Assembly (NCBI GenBank): GCA_937868205.1
Contig: CALMMC010000150.1
Span: 1 to 60,854, forward strand
Direction: 5' to 3'
Origin: JAAZPG01 sp012797375
Lineage (GTDB): Bacteria > Acidobacteriota > Aminicenantia > Aminicenantales > UBA4085
DNA length: 60,854 bases
Part shown: positions 1 to 10,750 of the stretch, one piece after another
Layout of the letters: each line of letters starts with the position of its first letter
How positions within the stretch are numbered: the first letter of the stretch is position 1
Notes under the pieces: generated by a model
Databases searched by the model: none
The model's input: the letters and a program-made list of their open reading frames with translations, nothing else
What the model was told of the DNA's origin: nothing
Program-made: the position numbers and the translations under genes

Positions 1-2168
1 TCCGAAGTCAACAACTGCTGCTGGAGGCGGACTTTCTCGGTGATGTCCTCGAAGACGATGATCGTCCCGAAGGGATGACGGCGGTTGTCCCGCAGCGGCG
101 TCTTGGCGATGTCGAAGATCCGCATTTCGCCCGAGGGGCGGCCGATCGGGATCTCTCCAACGAGATGGTATTCCGACTGGGTGTCCGGGGGGAAGATCGC
201 GGCGAAGGCCCTCGGACCGATGATGTCGCTGAGGCGTTCGCCGAGAACCTCCTCCCGCTTCCGGTTGAACGTCTCCTCGCAGACGCGGTTCCAGCCGCTG
301 ATCCGTCCGTTTTGATCCAGGACGGCGACGCCGACCGTCAGGCTTTCGATGATGTTCTCGCTGTAGTCTTTGAGCCGTTCAAGCTCGGAGGCCCGGAGGC
401 CGGCTTGGTTGTACAGGTAGGCGTTTTCCACGGCCAAAGCCACGGGCGAAGAGATCGTCGTCAGCAGTTCCCAGTCCTCGCGCGTCAGAAAAGACGTGTC
501 GATCTTGCGCCCCATGGCCAGGCACCCGACCAGCTTGCTTTCGCCCTTGAGGGCCAGAAAATGATCGAAGCCGGAGTCCCGGAGGCTCTCGAGCTTCGTT
601 TGAAGCTTGATGTCCTCGGTCACCGAGTAGAGCGACAGGGTGTTGTTCTCGACCAGGGTTTCGTAGATCTTGGGATCGAACGTCAGGCGTCCGCCCGCGG
701 CCGTTTCGGCGTTTCCGTGCGCGCTGAAGATCGTGAAGGTGGCGCTCCCCGTTTCGACCGGCAGAAGGAGGGCGATCGAGCGCAGGGACAAGGCGTTGGA
801 GATCAGCTCGAGGAGGCGGCGGGCGAGCGTTTCGATGTTGCGCTCCCGGCTCAGCTCCTGGGAGATGGACAGGAGCGTCTTGCGGTACTGGTAGCTCCGC
901 CGGTAGAAGACCCGGTCGAAGAGGGATTGAACGAGGGTCCGGAGGGGGGTGAACATGGTCGCGCCCAGGATAATGGCCAGGGCTCCGAGAAGAAGGGCGT
1001 TGATCTTGTTTTCCGAGAAGATTTTCGTTTGCGAGGAGATCCCGACGAAAACCAGGGCCAGGACGAAGTAGGAAAAAACCAGGGTGGAGGCTTTCTTGAG
1101 GATGACTTCCAGGTCCATCAGCTTGTAGCGGGAGATCGAATAGGAAAAGGACAGGGGGATGAGCGCCTGGAGAAGAATGGTCAGCTCGGCGGCCACGCTC
1201 GGCGCGGCCCCGGCGACGAAGGGCACGACGTAGAGGGCCGTGAACGGGACGACGCCGAAGCCCAGGCCGTAGGCGACCCACTTAAGCTGTTTGCGGATGA
1301 TGAAGCTCGGGTGGCGGAGCGTCCCGTGAGCGATCGTCGCCAGGGCGCCGAGCGTATAGAGGGCGAAATGGCCCAGATCCAGCTTTTCCAGGGCGGAATA
1401 CGCCTGGAGAAGGCGGAGCTCGCCGAGGCCGCCGGCGGCCGGAAGGAAGAGGGCGATCCGGGCCAGGAGCAGCAGCGACGCGGGCGCGTAGAGAAGAAAC
1501 GCCGTCCCGGGTTTATCCCGGAGCAGCTTGACTCGCTGGGGGAAAATCAGGAAGTAGTGGACGAGGAGCGGCGGAAAGACCAGGAACGCGATTTTATCCA
1601 GGCCGTAAAACAGGCTGTCGAGCCAGTCGAATTCCCCGGTGAAGGAGAAGACGTAAAACATGAACAGGAGGACCGAGAGAAAATAGTAATGAATGTTGGT
1701 CCGGCGGAACGGCCGGGAGGTGTTGAGAAAGACAACCAAGGCGATGATGATCGTGATCACGCCGATCAGGGCCAAATAGAAATAAATAATGTCGGGGCCC
1801 TTTCCGACGGGGAAAAACGTCCCCGTGTAGGTGATCACGCCGCCCTCCCGGTAGATCTCGTACGTGATCTTCTGCCCTTGCTTCCAAACCTGCCAGAGGT
1901 TTTTGATCAGGTCGATTTTGCTCCGGACGATGATCTTGCCGGGGGCGAGATTGTGGGTGACCGAGAAGAGAACATCGCCCTTCTTCAAGTTGAAGAGATA
2001 AGCCGGCCCGTCCTTGTCGACTTTGATCGCCGTCAGACGGCCTTGCTTCATGGCCCAGACGACGCCGTCGGAGGGTTCCTTGTAAACGATCTGGCGGTAA
2101 ACGTTGAGAACCCCCAAAACGACGAGGATCGTCAGGGGGACGAGAAGCCAGATCTTCCGGTCTTTCAT
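1..2168 (-). CDS. Membrane sensor protein with PDZ-like, GAF and PAS regions, histidine-kinase-like (C-terminus beyond window)
   Basis: The reading frame is open from an ATG at 2168 down to the window edge, about 722 codons, so the C-terminus is missing. It opens with one hydrophobic helix (residues 6-25). A soluble stretch around 30-110 has a PDZ-like look (GPA...LKKGDVL). Several membrane spans follow between about 130 and 390 and include FLVFPPLLVHYFLIFP. A GAF-like region (about 430-590) and a PAS region (about 600-720, with NRKREEVLGE and FGTIIVFEDITEK) lead into a coiled segment at the edge. In known families this layout is followed by a histidine kinase or a diguanylate cyclase module, which would lie outside the window. 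The kinase part is therefore inferred. It sits 69 nt downstream of a small secreted protein and is probably cotranscribed with it. Confidence 0.85.
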   Translation of the reverse strand, partial: MKDRKIWLLVPLTILVVLGVLNVYRQIVYKEPSDGVVWAMKQGRLTAIKVDKDGPAYLFNLKKGDVLFSVTHNLAPGKIIVRSKIDLIKNLWQVWKQGQKITYEIYREGGVITYTGTFFPVGKGPDIIYFYLALIGVITIIIALVVFLNTSRPFRRTNIHYYFLSVLLFMFYVFSFTGEFDWLDSLFYGLDKIAFLVFPPLLVHYFLIFPQRVKLLRDKPGTAFLLYAPASLLLLARIALFLPAAGGLGELRLLQAYSALEKLDLGHFALYTLGALATIAHGTLRHPSFIIRKQLKWVAYGLGFGVVPFTALYVVPFVAGAAPSVAAELTILLQALIPLSFSYSISRYKLMDLEVILKKASTLVFSYFVLALVFVGISSQTKIFSENKINALLLGALAIILGATMFTPLRTLVQSLFDRVFYRRSYQYRKTLLSISQELSRERNIETLARRLLELISNALSLRSIALLLPVETGSATFTIFSAHGNAETAAGGRLTFDPKIYETLVENNTLSLYSVTEDIKLQTKLESLRDSGFDHFLALKGESKLVGCLAMGRKIDTSFLTREDWELLTTISSPVALAVENAYLYNQAGLRASELERLKDYSENIIESLTVGVAVLDQNGRISGWNRVCEETFNRKREEVLGERLSDIIGPRAFAAIFPPDTQSEYHLVGEIPIGRPSGEMRIFDIAKTPLRDNRRHPFGTIIVFEDITEKVRLQQQLLTS

Positions 2169-2237
2169 GGTGCAATCCAAAAAATTGAATCCATCGTGCC
2201 TGATTCGATTGAGGCCGGGCGTTCCCGTGTCATCGGA

Positions 2238-2507
2238 TTAGTCCAGAATATGCCGGCGGGCGGCCCGGGCGGTCCAGGCGATCGCCGGCTGGCGCATCAA
2301 CCGTTCGAGGGATTTGTCCACCTTGACGCCGAGCGGCTTGGTGTTTTGCGACAAGAGCGAACGCATGTAGTCGGTGGGCGGCCGCCGGGCGGGGTCCGTC
2401 TCCTGCGGCGGATTCTCAGCCGACGGCGTCGGCTGTCCGAGCCCGATCGCCGCCGCCAGGAGAAGGGCGGGCGCGAGAATCCCTTTTAAAACCCGTTTCT
2501 TCTTCAT
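2238..2507 (-). CDS. Small secreted protein, unknown function
   Basis: This is an 89-residue protein with a clear signal peptide: MKKKR, a hydrophobic core over residues 8-22, then a polar region rich in Pro, Glu and Arg. I recognise no domain in the mature part, which is only about 65 residues. It lies directly upstream of the membrane sensor gene on the same strand and has its own good promoter (2518-2545). It could encode an accessory or ligand-like partner of the sensor, but that rests on position only. The Shine-Dalgarno is weak (AAAGCGGG just before the ATG), and the promoter would give a leader of only about 5 nt. Confidence 0.6.
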   Translation of the reverse strand: MKKKRVLKGILAPALLLAAAIGLGQPTPSAENPPQETDPARRPPTDYMRSLLSQNTKPLGVKVDKSLERLMRQPAIAWTARAARRHILD

Positions 2508-2517
2508 CCCGCTTTAT

Positions 2518-2545
2518 TTAATACCCCCCCGCGGCCGGATGTCAA
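2518..2545 (-). promoter_or_regulatory. Sigma-70-type promoter for the 2507/2168 operon
   Basis: Read on the minus strand, a perfect -35 TTGACA (2545-2540) is followed after 16 bp by TATTAA (2523-2518). The -10 box ends about 10 nt before the ATG at 2507. Confidence 0.55.
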
Positions 2546-2604
2546 ATTCAAACCGGCGGAGACCGCGGGCCCGGCCGGTTCGCCGGAGGCCCGCGGCCGG
2601 ACAA

Positions 2605-2633
2605 TTGCCAAGAGGTCGATGGATTCATAGAAT
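2605..2633 (+). promoter_or_regulatory. Promoter giving an apparently leaderless transcript of the ABC importer gene
   Basis: TTGCCA at 2605-2610, a 17-bp spacer, then TAGAAT at 2628-2633. The ATG at 2640 starts only 6 nt after the -10 box, so the A of the ATG would itself be about +1. No Shine-Dalgarno can then be present in the transcript. Confidence 0.6.
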
Positions 2634-2639
2634 AGCCGC

Positions 2640-5575
2640 ATGAAACGATTCGCCTGGATCGCGGCCGGCGGATTGCTGGCCGGCGCTTGCCTCTCTTGTT
2701 CCCCGGCCGGAAAGCCGGCCGGCGTCGCCTCGCTGGAAGATTTGAAAACGGCCCGATTCGGCGTCGTTTCGGGGACGGTCGCCGATCAAATCGTCCTTAA
2801 CCGCTTTCCGGAAGCGACGTTCGGGTATTACCCTTCGCCTCTGGACGCCTGCCTGGCCGTCTTGAAAGGCAAGGAAACGGCGGCGGCCTACGACGAACCG
2901 ATCCTCCGCAACATCCAGGCCCAGAATCCCGGCTTGAAGATCCTGCCGGAGATGATCTCCGTCGATCAGTATGCCATGGCCGTGCGGCCGGACGACCGGG
3001 AGCTGAAGGACGCGGCCGATGCCCTGCTTGCCGAGCTGCGGGCCGACGGCCGGTACGACGAGATGAAAGCCCGGTGGTTCCCGGAAAAAGGAAAGCCGGC
3101 GCCCATGCCCGAAATGGCCTGGGAGGCGCCCAACGGGATTCTTGATTTCGGAACCTGCGCCGTCACCGAACCGTTTTCCTTCATCGACGACAGCCGCCGG
3201 GTCGTCGGCTTCGATGTCGAGCTGGCCTCGCGGCTGGCCAGGCGCCTCGGCCGTGAGCTCCGGATCCACAACATGGAATTCGGGGCGATGATCCCGTCGC
3301 TGCTGTCCGGGAAAACCGATCTCATCGCCGCCTGCATCACGGTCACCGAGGAGCGGGCCAAGAGCGTTCTCTTCACCGAGCCCGTCTACCGCGGCGGGAT
3401 CGCGGCCGCGGTGAGGGATTCGGCCGTCGCCGGAGCAGCGCCGGCCTTTTCCGGCCTGGCCGACGTCGCCGAGAAACGGATCGCGGTGATGGTCGGCTCG
3501 ACCCACGACAAGCACATCACGGCGAATTTTCCCCGGGCGGAAATCCTTCGGATGGACAACGCCCCCGACATGCTCGCGGCCCTCAAGTCCGGAAAATGCG
3601 AGGCGGCGATCTTTGATGCCAACGCCGGCCGGCTGTACCGGGAGGACGATCCCTCGCTGGCCGTTCTGGCCGAGAAGATTTTCATTGAAAACCTCGGCTT
3701 CGGATTCGCCGACGTCCGCCTCCGGGACGCGTTCAATGCCTTTCTCGGCGAGCTCCGGGCGACGGGCGAGCTGGACGAGATCCGGAGAAAATGGGAAGGC
3801 GACGACGGCGCGGCCGCGATCCCCGACCTGCCGGAAGGCGGGGAGAACGGCCGGCTGCGCATCGCCACCACGACCGTTGACATTCCCTTTTCCTACACGC
3901 GGGAGGAGAAACCCTGCGGGATCGATCTGGAGCTGGCCCTCCGCTTCGCCGCCCGCCAAGGGCTGAAGCCGCAGATCCAGCCCCTTCCCTTCGCCTCGCT
4001 GATCGCGGCCGTCGCCTCCGGCAAAGCCGACCTGATCTGCGACGGCATCACGATCACCGAGGAGCGGGCCAAGCAGGTCGCCTTTTCGGACGCGTATTAC
4101 CAATCGGCGGCGGACGCCCTCACCCTGAAAAAATACCTGGACGGCGGAAACCGGCCCGAAGAGACGGGAAGCAAACCGGACATCGCCGAGGCCGTCATCG
4201 GGGCGATGACCGGCTCGACGGGGGAAGCGCTCGTCCGGGAGCGTTTTCCCCGGGCCGGCATCCATCTCTTCGACGACGTCATGGACGCCGTCGCCGCCCT
4301 GAAAGCGCGCAAGGTCGATTATGTCATCACCGCGTACACGACGGCCCTCCAGGCGGCCCGGGCCAATCCCGACCTGGCCGTGCTTCCCGAGGAGTACAAT
4401 CAGGCGTGGGCGGCGATCGCCGTCCATAAAGACAATCCCCGGCTGCTCGAGCGGATCAACGCGGTTCTCGAAGAAATGAGGGACGATGGGACGTTGGAGG
4501 AAATCATCAGCCACTGGGTCCGGCCGGACGGCTCGCCCTACGTGAAAACCGAGGTGCCGCGGGCGTCCGGGTGGCCGGCTCTCCGGGTGGCCGTCGCGGC
4601 CAACCGGGAGCCCATGGGATTCATCGAGGACAATAAAATCGTCGGCCTCGATCCCGAGCTGATCGAACGGATCGCCTTCAAGCTGGGCCGCCCGGTCGTC
4701 TTCACCGACATGAAGTTCTCCGCCCTGATCGCGGCTCTCGAATCCGGGAAGGCGGACGTCGTTTGTTCAAACCTGACGGCGACCGAGGAGCGCCGGCGGA
4801 GAGTCGCCTTTTCCGAGGGCTATTACGTCAATCCCCAGGTCATGATGACGCTTAAGGACCGGCCGCCGGCCGCCGGCGCCGCTCTCCGCCCCTCCTGGCC
4901 GGCCCGGCTCAAGAAAAGCTTCGTCGACAACATCATCCGGGAAAAGCGCTACCTGTTGATCTGGAACGGATTGAAAGTCACGGCCCTCATCGCCGTCCTT
5001 TCGGCCCTCCTTGGAACGCTGCTCGGAGCCCTCATCTGCCTGATGCGGATGGGAAGGAATCGGGCTTTGAAAGCGTTCGCCAAGGCCTACATCAGCCTCC
5101 TGCGCGGCATCCCCCAAGTGGTCCTGCTGATGCTGATGTTCTATGTCGTTTTCGCCCCGCTGGACGTGAGCGGGGTGGCCGTGGCGATCTTCACCTTCGC
5201 CCTGAACTTCGCCGCCTATGTCTCGGAAATGTTCCGGGCCGGAATCGAAAGCGTGAAACGGGGGCAGGTGGAAGCCGGCGTGGCCATGGGCTTCAGCCGG
5301 TTCCGGACGTTCGTCCATATCGTCCTGCCCCAGGCGGTCCAGCGCATTCTGCCGGTGTTCAAGGGCGAGTTCGTCGCCCTGGTGAAGATGACCGCCATCG
5401 TGGGCTACATCGCCGTCCAGGACCTGACCAAGGCCAGCGACATCATCCGGAGCCGGACGTTCGACGCCTTCTTCCCCTTGGTCATGGTGGCCGTCCTCTA
5501 CTTCATCCTGGCTTGGGGCCTGACCTCGCTTCTGGAAATGATTCGGGTCCGGGTCAACCCGAAAAGGAGAAGGCC

Positions 5576-5579
<4 letters not shown>
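2640..5579 (+). CDS. Amino-acid-type ABC importer: tandem substrate-binding domains fused to permease
   Basis: The protein has 979 residues. An N-terminal signal with a lipobox-like LLAGAC (Cys17) comes first. Then follow an isolated C-lobe-like half of a family 3 solute-binding protein (about 31-150), a complete binding domain (about 163-385), a second complete domain (about 405-630), an isolated N-lobe-like half (about 645-740), and a HisM/GlnP-type permease (about 755-979) with the EAA-loop signature EAGVAMGF. Each complete domain carries the family motif TEERA(K) near the end of lobe 1. Fusions of two binding domains to a permease are known (for example GlnP of lactic acid bacteria); the split halves at the two ends are unusual. 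The ATPase gene overlaps its stop codon. The likely role is uptake of polar amino acids, with the substrate not predictable. Confidence 0.9.
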
Positions 5580-6742
<1,163 letters not shown>

Positions 6743-6745
6743 ACG

Positions 6746-7798
6746 TCAGATCGCGCCCGGTGTTTTTGAGCGGAGAAAAGGACGAACCGCCTCGGCGAAC
6801 AGACGGTTGAAGACCGCCTTTCCCCGAAAGTTCAAATGGGAGTTGCTCTTGCCCCAGCCTCCGTCCCGGAAGAGGTCCGGGTTGTCCAGATCGAACCGGT
6901 CGGGCCGGTTGAAATCCAGGACGGCGGCGTTGCCGTGAAGGCCGGCCAGGGCCCCGACGTCCTCCTTGAACCGGGCTTGTTCGAAGTTCGTTTCGTTCGT
7001 CCCGATGAAATCCGGGATGAAAACGAGAACGACTGGAACGCCGTCCTTTTCAAGGACGGTCAGGAGTTTTGCCAGGTCCTTGCCCTCGGCTCCCGGCCGG
7101 GCTTGGTAACGGCGGGGCTCGAACGGCCGGCGCTTCCTGGGGTCTGAGGAAAGCGGAGGGGAATGATCCGGATTTTCGTCCCGTCCTTTGCCTTGATCCG
7201 CGGCCGGCGGCGTCACCTCGTCCTCCTCCGTTCTCAGACGGAGCAGAGCGCCGAGGAAATCATCGATCTCCGGTTTTTTCCGGAAGAGCCGGGAAAGGCG
7301 GCTCAGGAGGGGAGAGGCGTCATTGACCCCGTCCCCGGGATTCAGGGCGTGAGCCTCGAAGGCGGGATCCAATATTCGAAGCTCCGACGGCAGGGTCTTC
7401 TTCTCGAACATGAAGTAATCCATCCCGTAGACGACGGCCGCGGGCCTGCGGTTCTCCCGGCGGTAGCGGAGATAATACAAATCGAAATATCGGGGATACC
7501 GCCCGGCCGCGGCGTTCTTGATGATTTTTTTCCCGAGACGGGCGGCGAGCGTCTCCTGGTCGAAGGCCCGGGCCGAGCGGGAGGTTCCGAAAATCAGGAT
7601 CTCTCCGTCGCCTTCGCCGGCGGAGACCGTCGCCGTCTTCCCGGCCGAAGGTCCCGGCCCGGCGGCGTAATACCGTCCGGCCCAGGCGCGGAGGCCGAGC
7701 AGGAGAAGGCGGTCGAAGGCCGCGAACGAAACGAGGAAGACGAGGACCGCCGGGACGGCCGCCGCCCGGCGTTTCCGGGGGACGGAGGAGAAGGACAT
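6746..7798 (-). CDS. Membrane-anchored SGNH-like protein, function unknown
   Basis: This 350-residue protein has a short basic N-terminus, one membrane helix (about residues 13-33), and then a periplasmic or extracytoplasmic domain. LIFGTSRSARAFD near residue 70 resembles block I of SGNH/DltD/AlgX-like hydrolases (GxS), and SHLNFRGKAVFNRL near the C-terminus resembles the distal His block. A Pro/Arg/Lys-rich low-complexity stretch lies mid-protein. Such proteins often act in cell-surface polysaccharide modification, but no polysaccharide genes adjoin it. An in-frame TTG at 7849 lies upstream of the promoter at 7809-7837, so the ATG at 7798 is preferred. The gene ends 4 nt from the stop of the convergent ABC ATPase gene. 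Confidence 0.75.
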   Translation of the reverse strand: MSFSSVPRKRRAAAVPAVLVFLVSFAAFDRLLLLGLRAWAGRYYAAGPGPSAGKTATVSAGEGDGEILIFGTSRSARAFDQETLAARLGKKIIKNAAAGRYPRYFDLYYLRYRRENRRPAAVVYGMDYFMFEKKTLPSELRILDPAFEAHALNPGDGVNDASPLLSRLSRLFRKKPEIDDFLGALLRLRTEEDEVTPPAADQGKGRDENPDHSPPLSSDPRKRRPFEPRRYQARPGAEGKDLAKLLTVLEKDGVPVVLVFIPDFIGTNETNFEQARFKEDVGALAGLHGNAAVLDFNRPDRFDLDNPDLFRDGGWGKSNSHLNFRGKAVFNRLFAEAVRPFLRSKTPGAI

Positions 7799-7808
7799 GA
7801 CGGAGGGA

Positions 7809-7837
7809 AGTATATCGGGCCGTTTTCCGGCCGTCAA
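7809..7837 (-). promoter_or_regulatory. Promoter of the SGNH-like gene, apparently leaderless
   Basis: On the minus strand, TTGACG (7837-7832), a 17-bp spacer, then TATACT (7814-7809). The ATG at 7798 lies 10 nt downstream and lacks any Shine-Dalgarno. Its -35 lies back to back with the -35 of the pilus operon promoter, 13 bp away. Confidence 0.7.
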
Positions 7838-7850
7838 ACCGGACGGCAAA

Positions 7851-7879
7851 TTGACACGGTCGGCCGTTTGCCCTAATCT
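7851..7879 (+). promoter_or_regulatory. Promoter of the pilus/secretion operon
   Basis: Perfect TTGACA at 7851-7856, exactly 17 bp, then TAATCT at 7874-7879. The predicted start near 7886 leaves a leader of about 38 nt before the first gene of the pilC-to-pilQ run. Confidence 0.75.
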
Positions 7880-7923
7880 AGTAAACGGTTTCCCCCTAGC
7901 GGAAAGGGCGGGATCGAAACGCC

Positions 7924-9132
7924 ATGTCTTCCTATATTTGCCGGATCGCCGACGACGCCGGGACGGTCTTCCGCCGGACTTTTCCGGCTTCCACCGCCTC
8001 GGACTGCCGCCGGCATTTCGAGTCGGAAGGATTTTGCGTCCTGTCCATCCGCCGCGAACGGCGGAAGATCGGAAGCCTTCTGCGGGGATCCGAGGGGAAA
8101 ATCAAGGCCCGCGATTTCATCATGTTCAACCAGGAATTCACGGCCATGATCCGGGCCGGATTCCCGGTGCTCCGCTGCCTGGAGACGATCGGCGGCCGGA
8201 CGAAGAATCCCGCCCTGAAGAACGTTCTGGGCAGGGTGGAAAACGACATCCGCCACGGCAAAGCCTTGTCCGAAGCCTTCGCTCCGTTCGAGGACCGCTT
8301 CTCGAAGGTTTACACGGCGGCCTTGATGGCCGGGGAAATCAGCGGAACCCTGCCCGAGACGATCGGCCAATACGTCAGCTATGCCAAGACCATCGACCGG
8401 ACGGCCCGCCGGGTCCGCGCGGCCCTGACGTATCCGACCTTGATCATCTGTTTTTCCGCGGGCCTGCTGCTTCTTTTGATCAATTTCGTCCTGCCCAATT
8501 TTTCCGAGTTTTACGCTGATTTCGAAACGAGCCTTCCGTACCTGACTTCGGCCCTCATCCAGTTTTCCCTTTTTCTCCGCCGGAACTGGATCATCTGGCC
8601 GGTTCTGGCCGCGGCCCTCGTCGTCCTCGCCTGGCGGATGAAGCGGAATCCGGACATGAGACGCCGCTGGGACCGGCTGAAGCTCCGGGTGCCCGTGGCT
8701 CGGTCCCTGATCGTCGAATCGGCGGTCTCCCTCTTCAGCCGGACGCTGAGCCTTCTCCTGGGCGCGGGAGCTTCGCTCGTAGACGCCGTCGCCCTGGCCT
8801 CCCAAGCCGTCCCCAACAAGCACCTGGCCGGCCGGATGGAGCCCGTGCCCGCCGGCATCCGCAACGGCGAGGCGTTTTCCGAGGCCTTGAGCAAAACGGA
8901 TTTTTTCCCCCCGATGGCCCTGGATCTCGTCCGCATCGGAGAATCCTCGGCCAACCTCAGCGGGATGCTCCGCGAGCTGGCCGACGTCACCGAGGAGCGG
9001 ATCCAACAGAAGCTCGACACGCTCGTCTCGCTCGTCGAGCCCGTCGTCATCATTCTCACCGGCGTGCTGGTGGCCGGGATGCTCCTGGCCGTTTATCTCC
9101 CCATTTTCCGAATCATTCAAGTGGCCCGGTGA
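7924..9132 (+). CDS. pilC: Type IV pilus / type II secretion inner-membrane platform protein (PilC/GspF)
   Basis: At 402 residues it has the family's usual length. It shows the duplicated T2SSF organisation: a cytoplasmic helical domain (FNQEFTAMIRAGFPVLRCLE, about 63-82), a membrane helix (about 170-195), a second cytoplasmic copy (SLFSRTLSLLLGAGASLVDA), and a C-terminal membrane pair ending LAVYLPIF. PilC/GspF forms the inner-membrane platform that the assembly ATPase acts on. It is the first gene after a strong promoter and is followed 4 nt later by the ATPase gene. The gene order pilC-B-M-N-O-P-Q fits either a type IVa pilus or a pseudopilus secretion system; the sequence alone does not decide. 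Confidence 0.93.
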   Translation: MSSYICRIADDAGTVFRRTFPASTASDCRRHFESEGFCVLSIRRERRKIGSLLRGSEGKIKARDFIMFNQEFTAMIRAGFPVLRCLETIGGRTKNPALKNVLGRVENDIRHGKALSEAFAPFEDRFSKVYTAALMAGEISGTLPETIGQYVSYAKTIDRTARRVRAALTYPTLIICFSAGLLLLLINFVLPNFSEFYADFETSLPYLTSALIQFSLFLRRNWIIWPVLAAALVVLAWRMKRNPDMRRRWDRLKLRVPVARSLIVESAVSLFSRTLSLLLGAGASLVDAVALASQAVPNKHLAGRMEPVPAGIRNGEAFSEALSKTDFFPPMALDLVRIGESSANLSGMLRELADVTEERIQQKLDTLVSLVEPVVIILTGVLVAGMLLAVYLPIFRIIQVAR

Positions 9133-9136
9133 TCCG

Positions 9137-10747
9137 ATGACCCCCTCGCCTTCCCGTCCCTCCGCTCCGGCCGATTCCGAAGCCGTCCGTCGGCTCGCCG
9201 ATCGCTGCGGCGTCCCCTTCACCGACCTGGCCGACGTCCGGATCGACCGGGACCTGGTTCAATCGTTCCCCCCGGAATTCCTCTACCGGGCCAACGTCAT
9301 CCCCCTCGAGGACGACGGGGCGAATCTCCGCGTCGCCGTCGCCGATCCCTCCGACCTGGAGACGATCGACGCCATCCGGACCCTCTCCGGCAGGAATGTC
9401 GTGGTCGAAGCCGCGACTCCCCGGGCCATTCAGGAGGCCCTCCGCAAGAGCGAAACGGCCCTCCAGGTTCTCAAGGGAGCGACCGAGGGCTTTATCCAGC
9501 AGCTCGTGGAAAAGGAAGGCGGGGAGGAGGAGGAGGTCATCTCCCTGGAGAAGCTGGCCGACCAGGACGGCTCGATCATCAAGCTGGTCAACACGATCAT
9601 CTTCACGGCCGTCCAGAAGCGGGCTTCCGACATCCATATCGAATCCAAGGACGACAACGTCCACGTCAAGTACCGGATCGACGGCGTCCTGGGCGAGGCC
9701 ATGGAGCCCATCGACAAGAAATTCCAGGCGCCGATCATCTCCCGAATCAAGGTCATGTCCGACCTGGACATCGCCGAGCGCCGCGTCCCCCAAGACGGCC
9801 GGTTCCGTCTGAAGATCAAGGACAAGACGATCGATTTCCGCGTCTCGATCATGCCCTCCATCTACGGCGAGGATTCGGTGGTCCGGATCCTCGACAAGGA
9901 AATGATCACGGAGGCCATCTCCGAGCTCAAGCTCGACCTGCTCGGCTTCTCCGACGACGTCCTCCGGCGCTTCCGGCGCTACATCGCCCAGCCGTACGGC
10001 ATGGTCCTGGTGACCGGGCCGACGGGAAGCGGCAAGACGACGACCTTGTACGCCGCCTTGACCGAGATCCGGTCGGTCGAGGACAAGATCGTCACCATCG
10101 AGGACCCGGTCGAATACCAGGTCGACGGCATCACCCAGATTCCGGTCAATGAGAAGAAGGGGCTGACATTCGCCCGGGGCTTGCGCTCGATCCTCCGGCA
10201 TGATCCCGATAAAATCATGGTGGGGGAGATCCGCGATCCGGAGACGGCCCAAATCGCCATCCAGTCCGCCCTGACCGGCCACCTCGTTTTCACGACCGTC
10301 CATGCCAACAACGTCTTCGACGTCATCGGCCGCTTCCTTCACATGCAGGTCGATCCGTACAGCTTCATCTCCGCCCTGAACTGCATTCTGGCCCAGCGGC
10401 TGGTCCGGCTGCTCTGTTCCAAGTGCAAGACGCCCGTCCGCTACCCGGACGAGGCGCTGCGGGAATCCGGCCTCGACCCGGAACGGTACCGGGAGCGCGT
10501 GTTTTATGAGGCCGGCGGGTGCGCGGAGTGCGGATTCACAGGTTACCACGGCCGGACGGCCATCGCCGAGATCCTCGACCTCTCGGACACGGTCCGGGAG
10601 ATGATCCTGATCCGCAAGCCTTTGTCCGAGGTCCGCAAGAGAGCCAAGGCGGAGGGAATGGTTTCCATCCGGGACGTCGGCGTCGGAAAGGTCCTGTCCG
10701 GTTTGACCAGCCTCAAGGAATTGAATAAAGTCACGTTTGTGGAATAA
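9137..10747 (+). CDS. pilB: Pilus assembly / type II secretion ATPase (PilB/GspE)
   Basis: A 536-residue cytoplasmic hexameric ATPase that powers extension of pilus or pseudopilus subunits. Visible landmarks: an N-terminal GspE_N-like region (about 15-110), Walker A GPTGSGKT (about 294-301), an Asp box around TIEDPVEY, Walker B region IMVGEIRDPETA, the His box TGHLVFTTVHAN, and a C-terminal tetracysteine zinc site made of CSKC and CAEC. These are the full features of an extension ATPase, unlike the shorter retraction ATPase PilT, which lacks the zinc site. A PilT-like gene is not present in the window. It starts 4 nt after the pilC-like stop. Confidence 0.95.
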   Translation: MTPSPSRPSAPADSEAVRRLADRCGVPFTDLADVRIDRDLVQSFPPEFLYRANVIPLEDDGANLRVAVADPSDLETIDAIRTLSGRNVVVEAATPRAIQEALRKSETALQVLKGATEGFIQQLVEKEGGEEEEVISLEKLADQDGSIIKLVNTIIFTAVQKRASDIHIESKDDNVHVKYRIDGVLGEAMEPIDKKFQAPIISRIKVMSDLDIAERRVPQDGRFRLKIKDKTIDFRVSIMPSIYGEDSVVRILDKEMITEAISELKLDLLGFSDDVLRRFRRYIAQPYGMVLVTGPTGSGKTTTLYAALTEIRSVEDKIVTIEDPVEYQVDGITQIPVNEKKGLTFARGLRSILRHDPDKIMVGEIRDPETAQIAIQSALTGHLVFTTVHANNVFDVIGRFLHMQVDPYSFISALNCILAQRLVRLLCSKCKTPVRYPDEALRESGLDPERYRERVFYEAGGCAECGFTGYHGRTAIAEILDLSDTVREMILIRKPLSEVRKRAKAEGMVSIRDVGVGKVLSGLTSLKELNKVTFVE

Positions 10748-10750
10748 GCC

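Noticed and set aside
75..2489. 804-codon open frame on the plus strand
   Set aside because: It is antisense to the sensor gene, whose minus-strand translation has coherent domains; the plus frame has the skewed Arg/Gly/Asp composition of a GC-rich shadow.
6746..7849. TTG start at 7849 for the SGNH-like gene
   Set aside because: It would lie upstream of the good promoter at 7809-7837, which would then be inside the gene.
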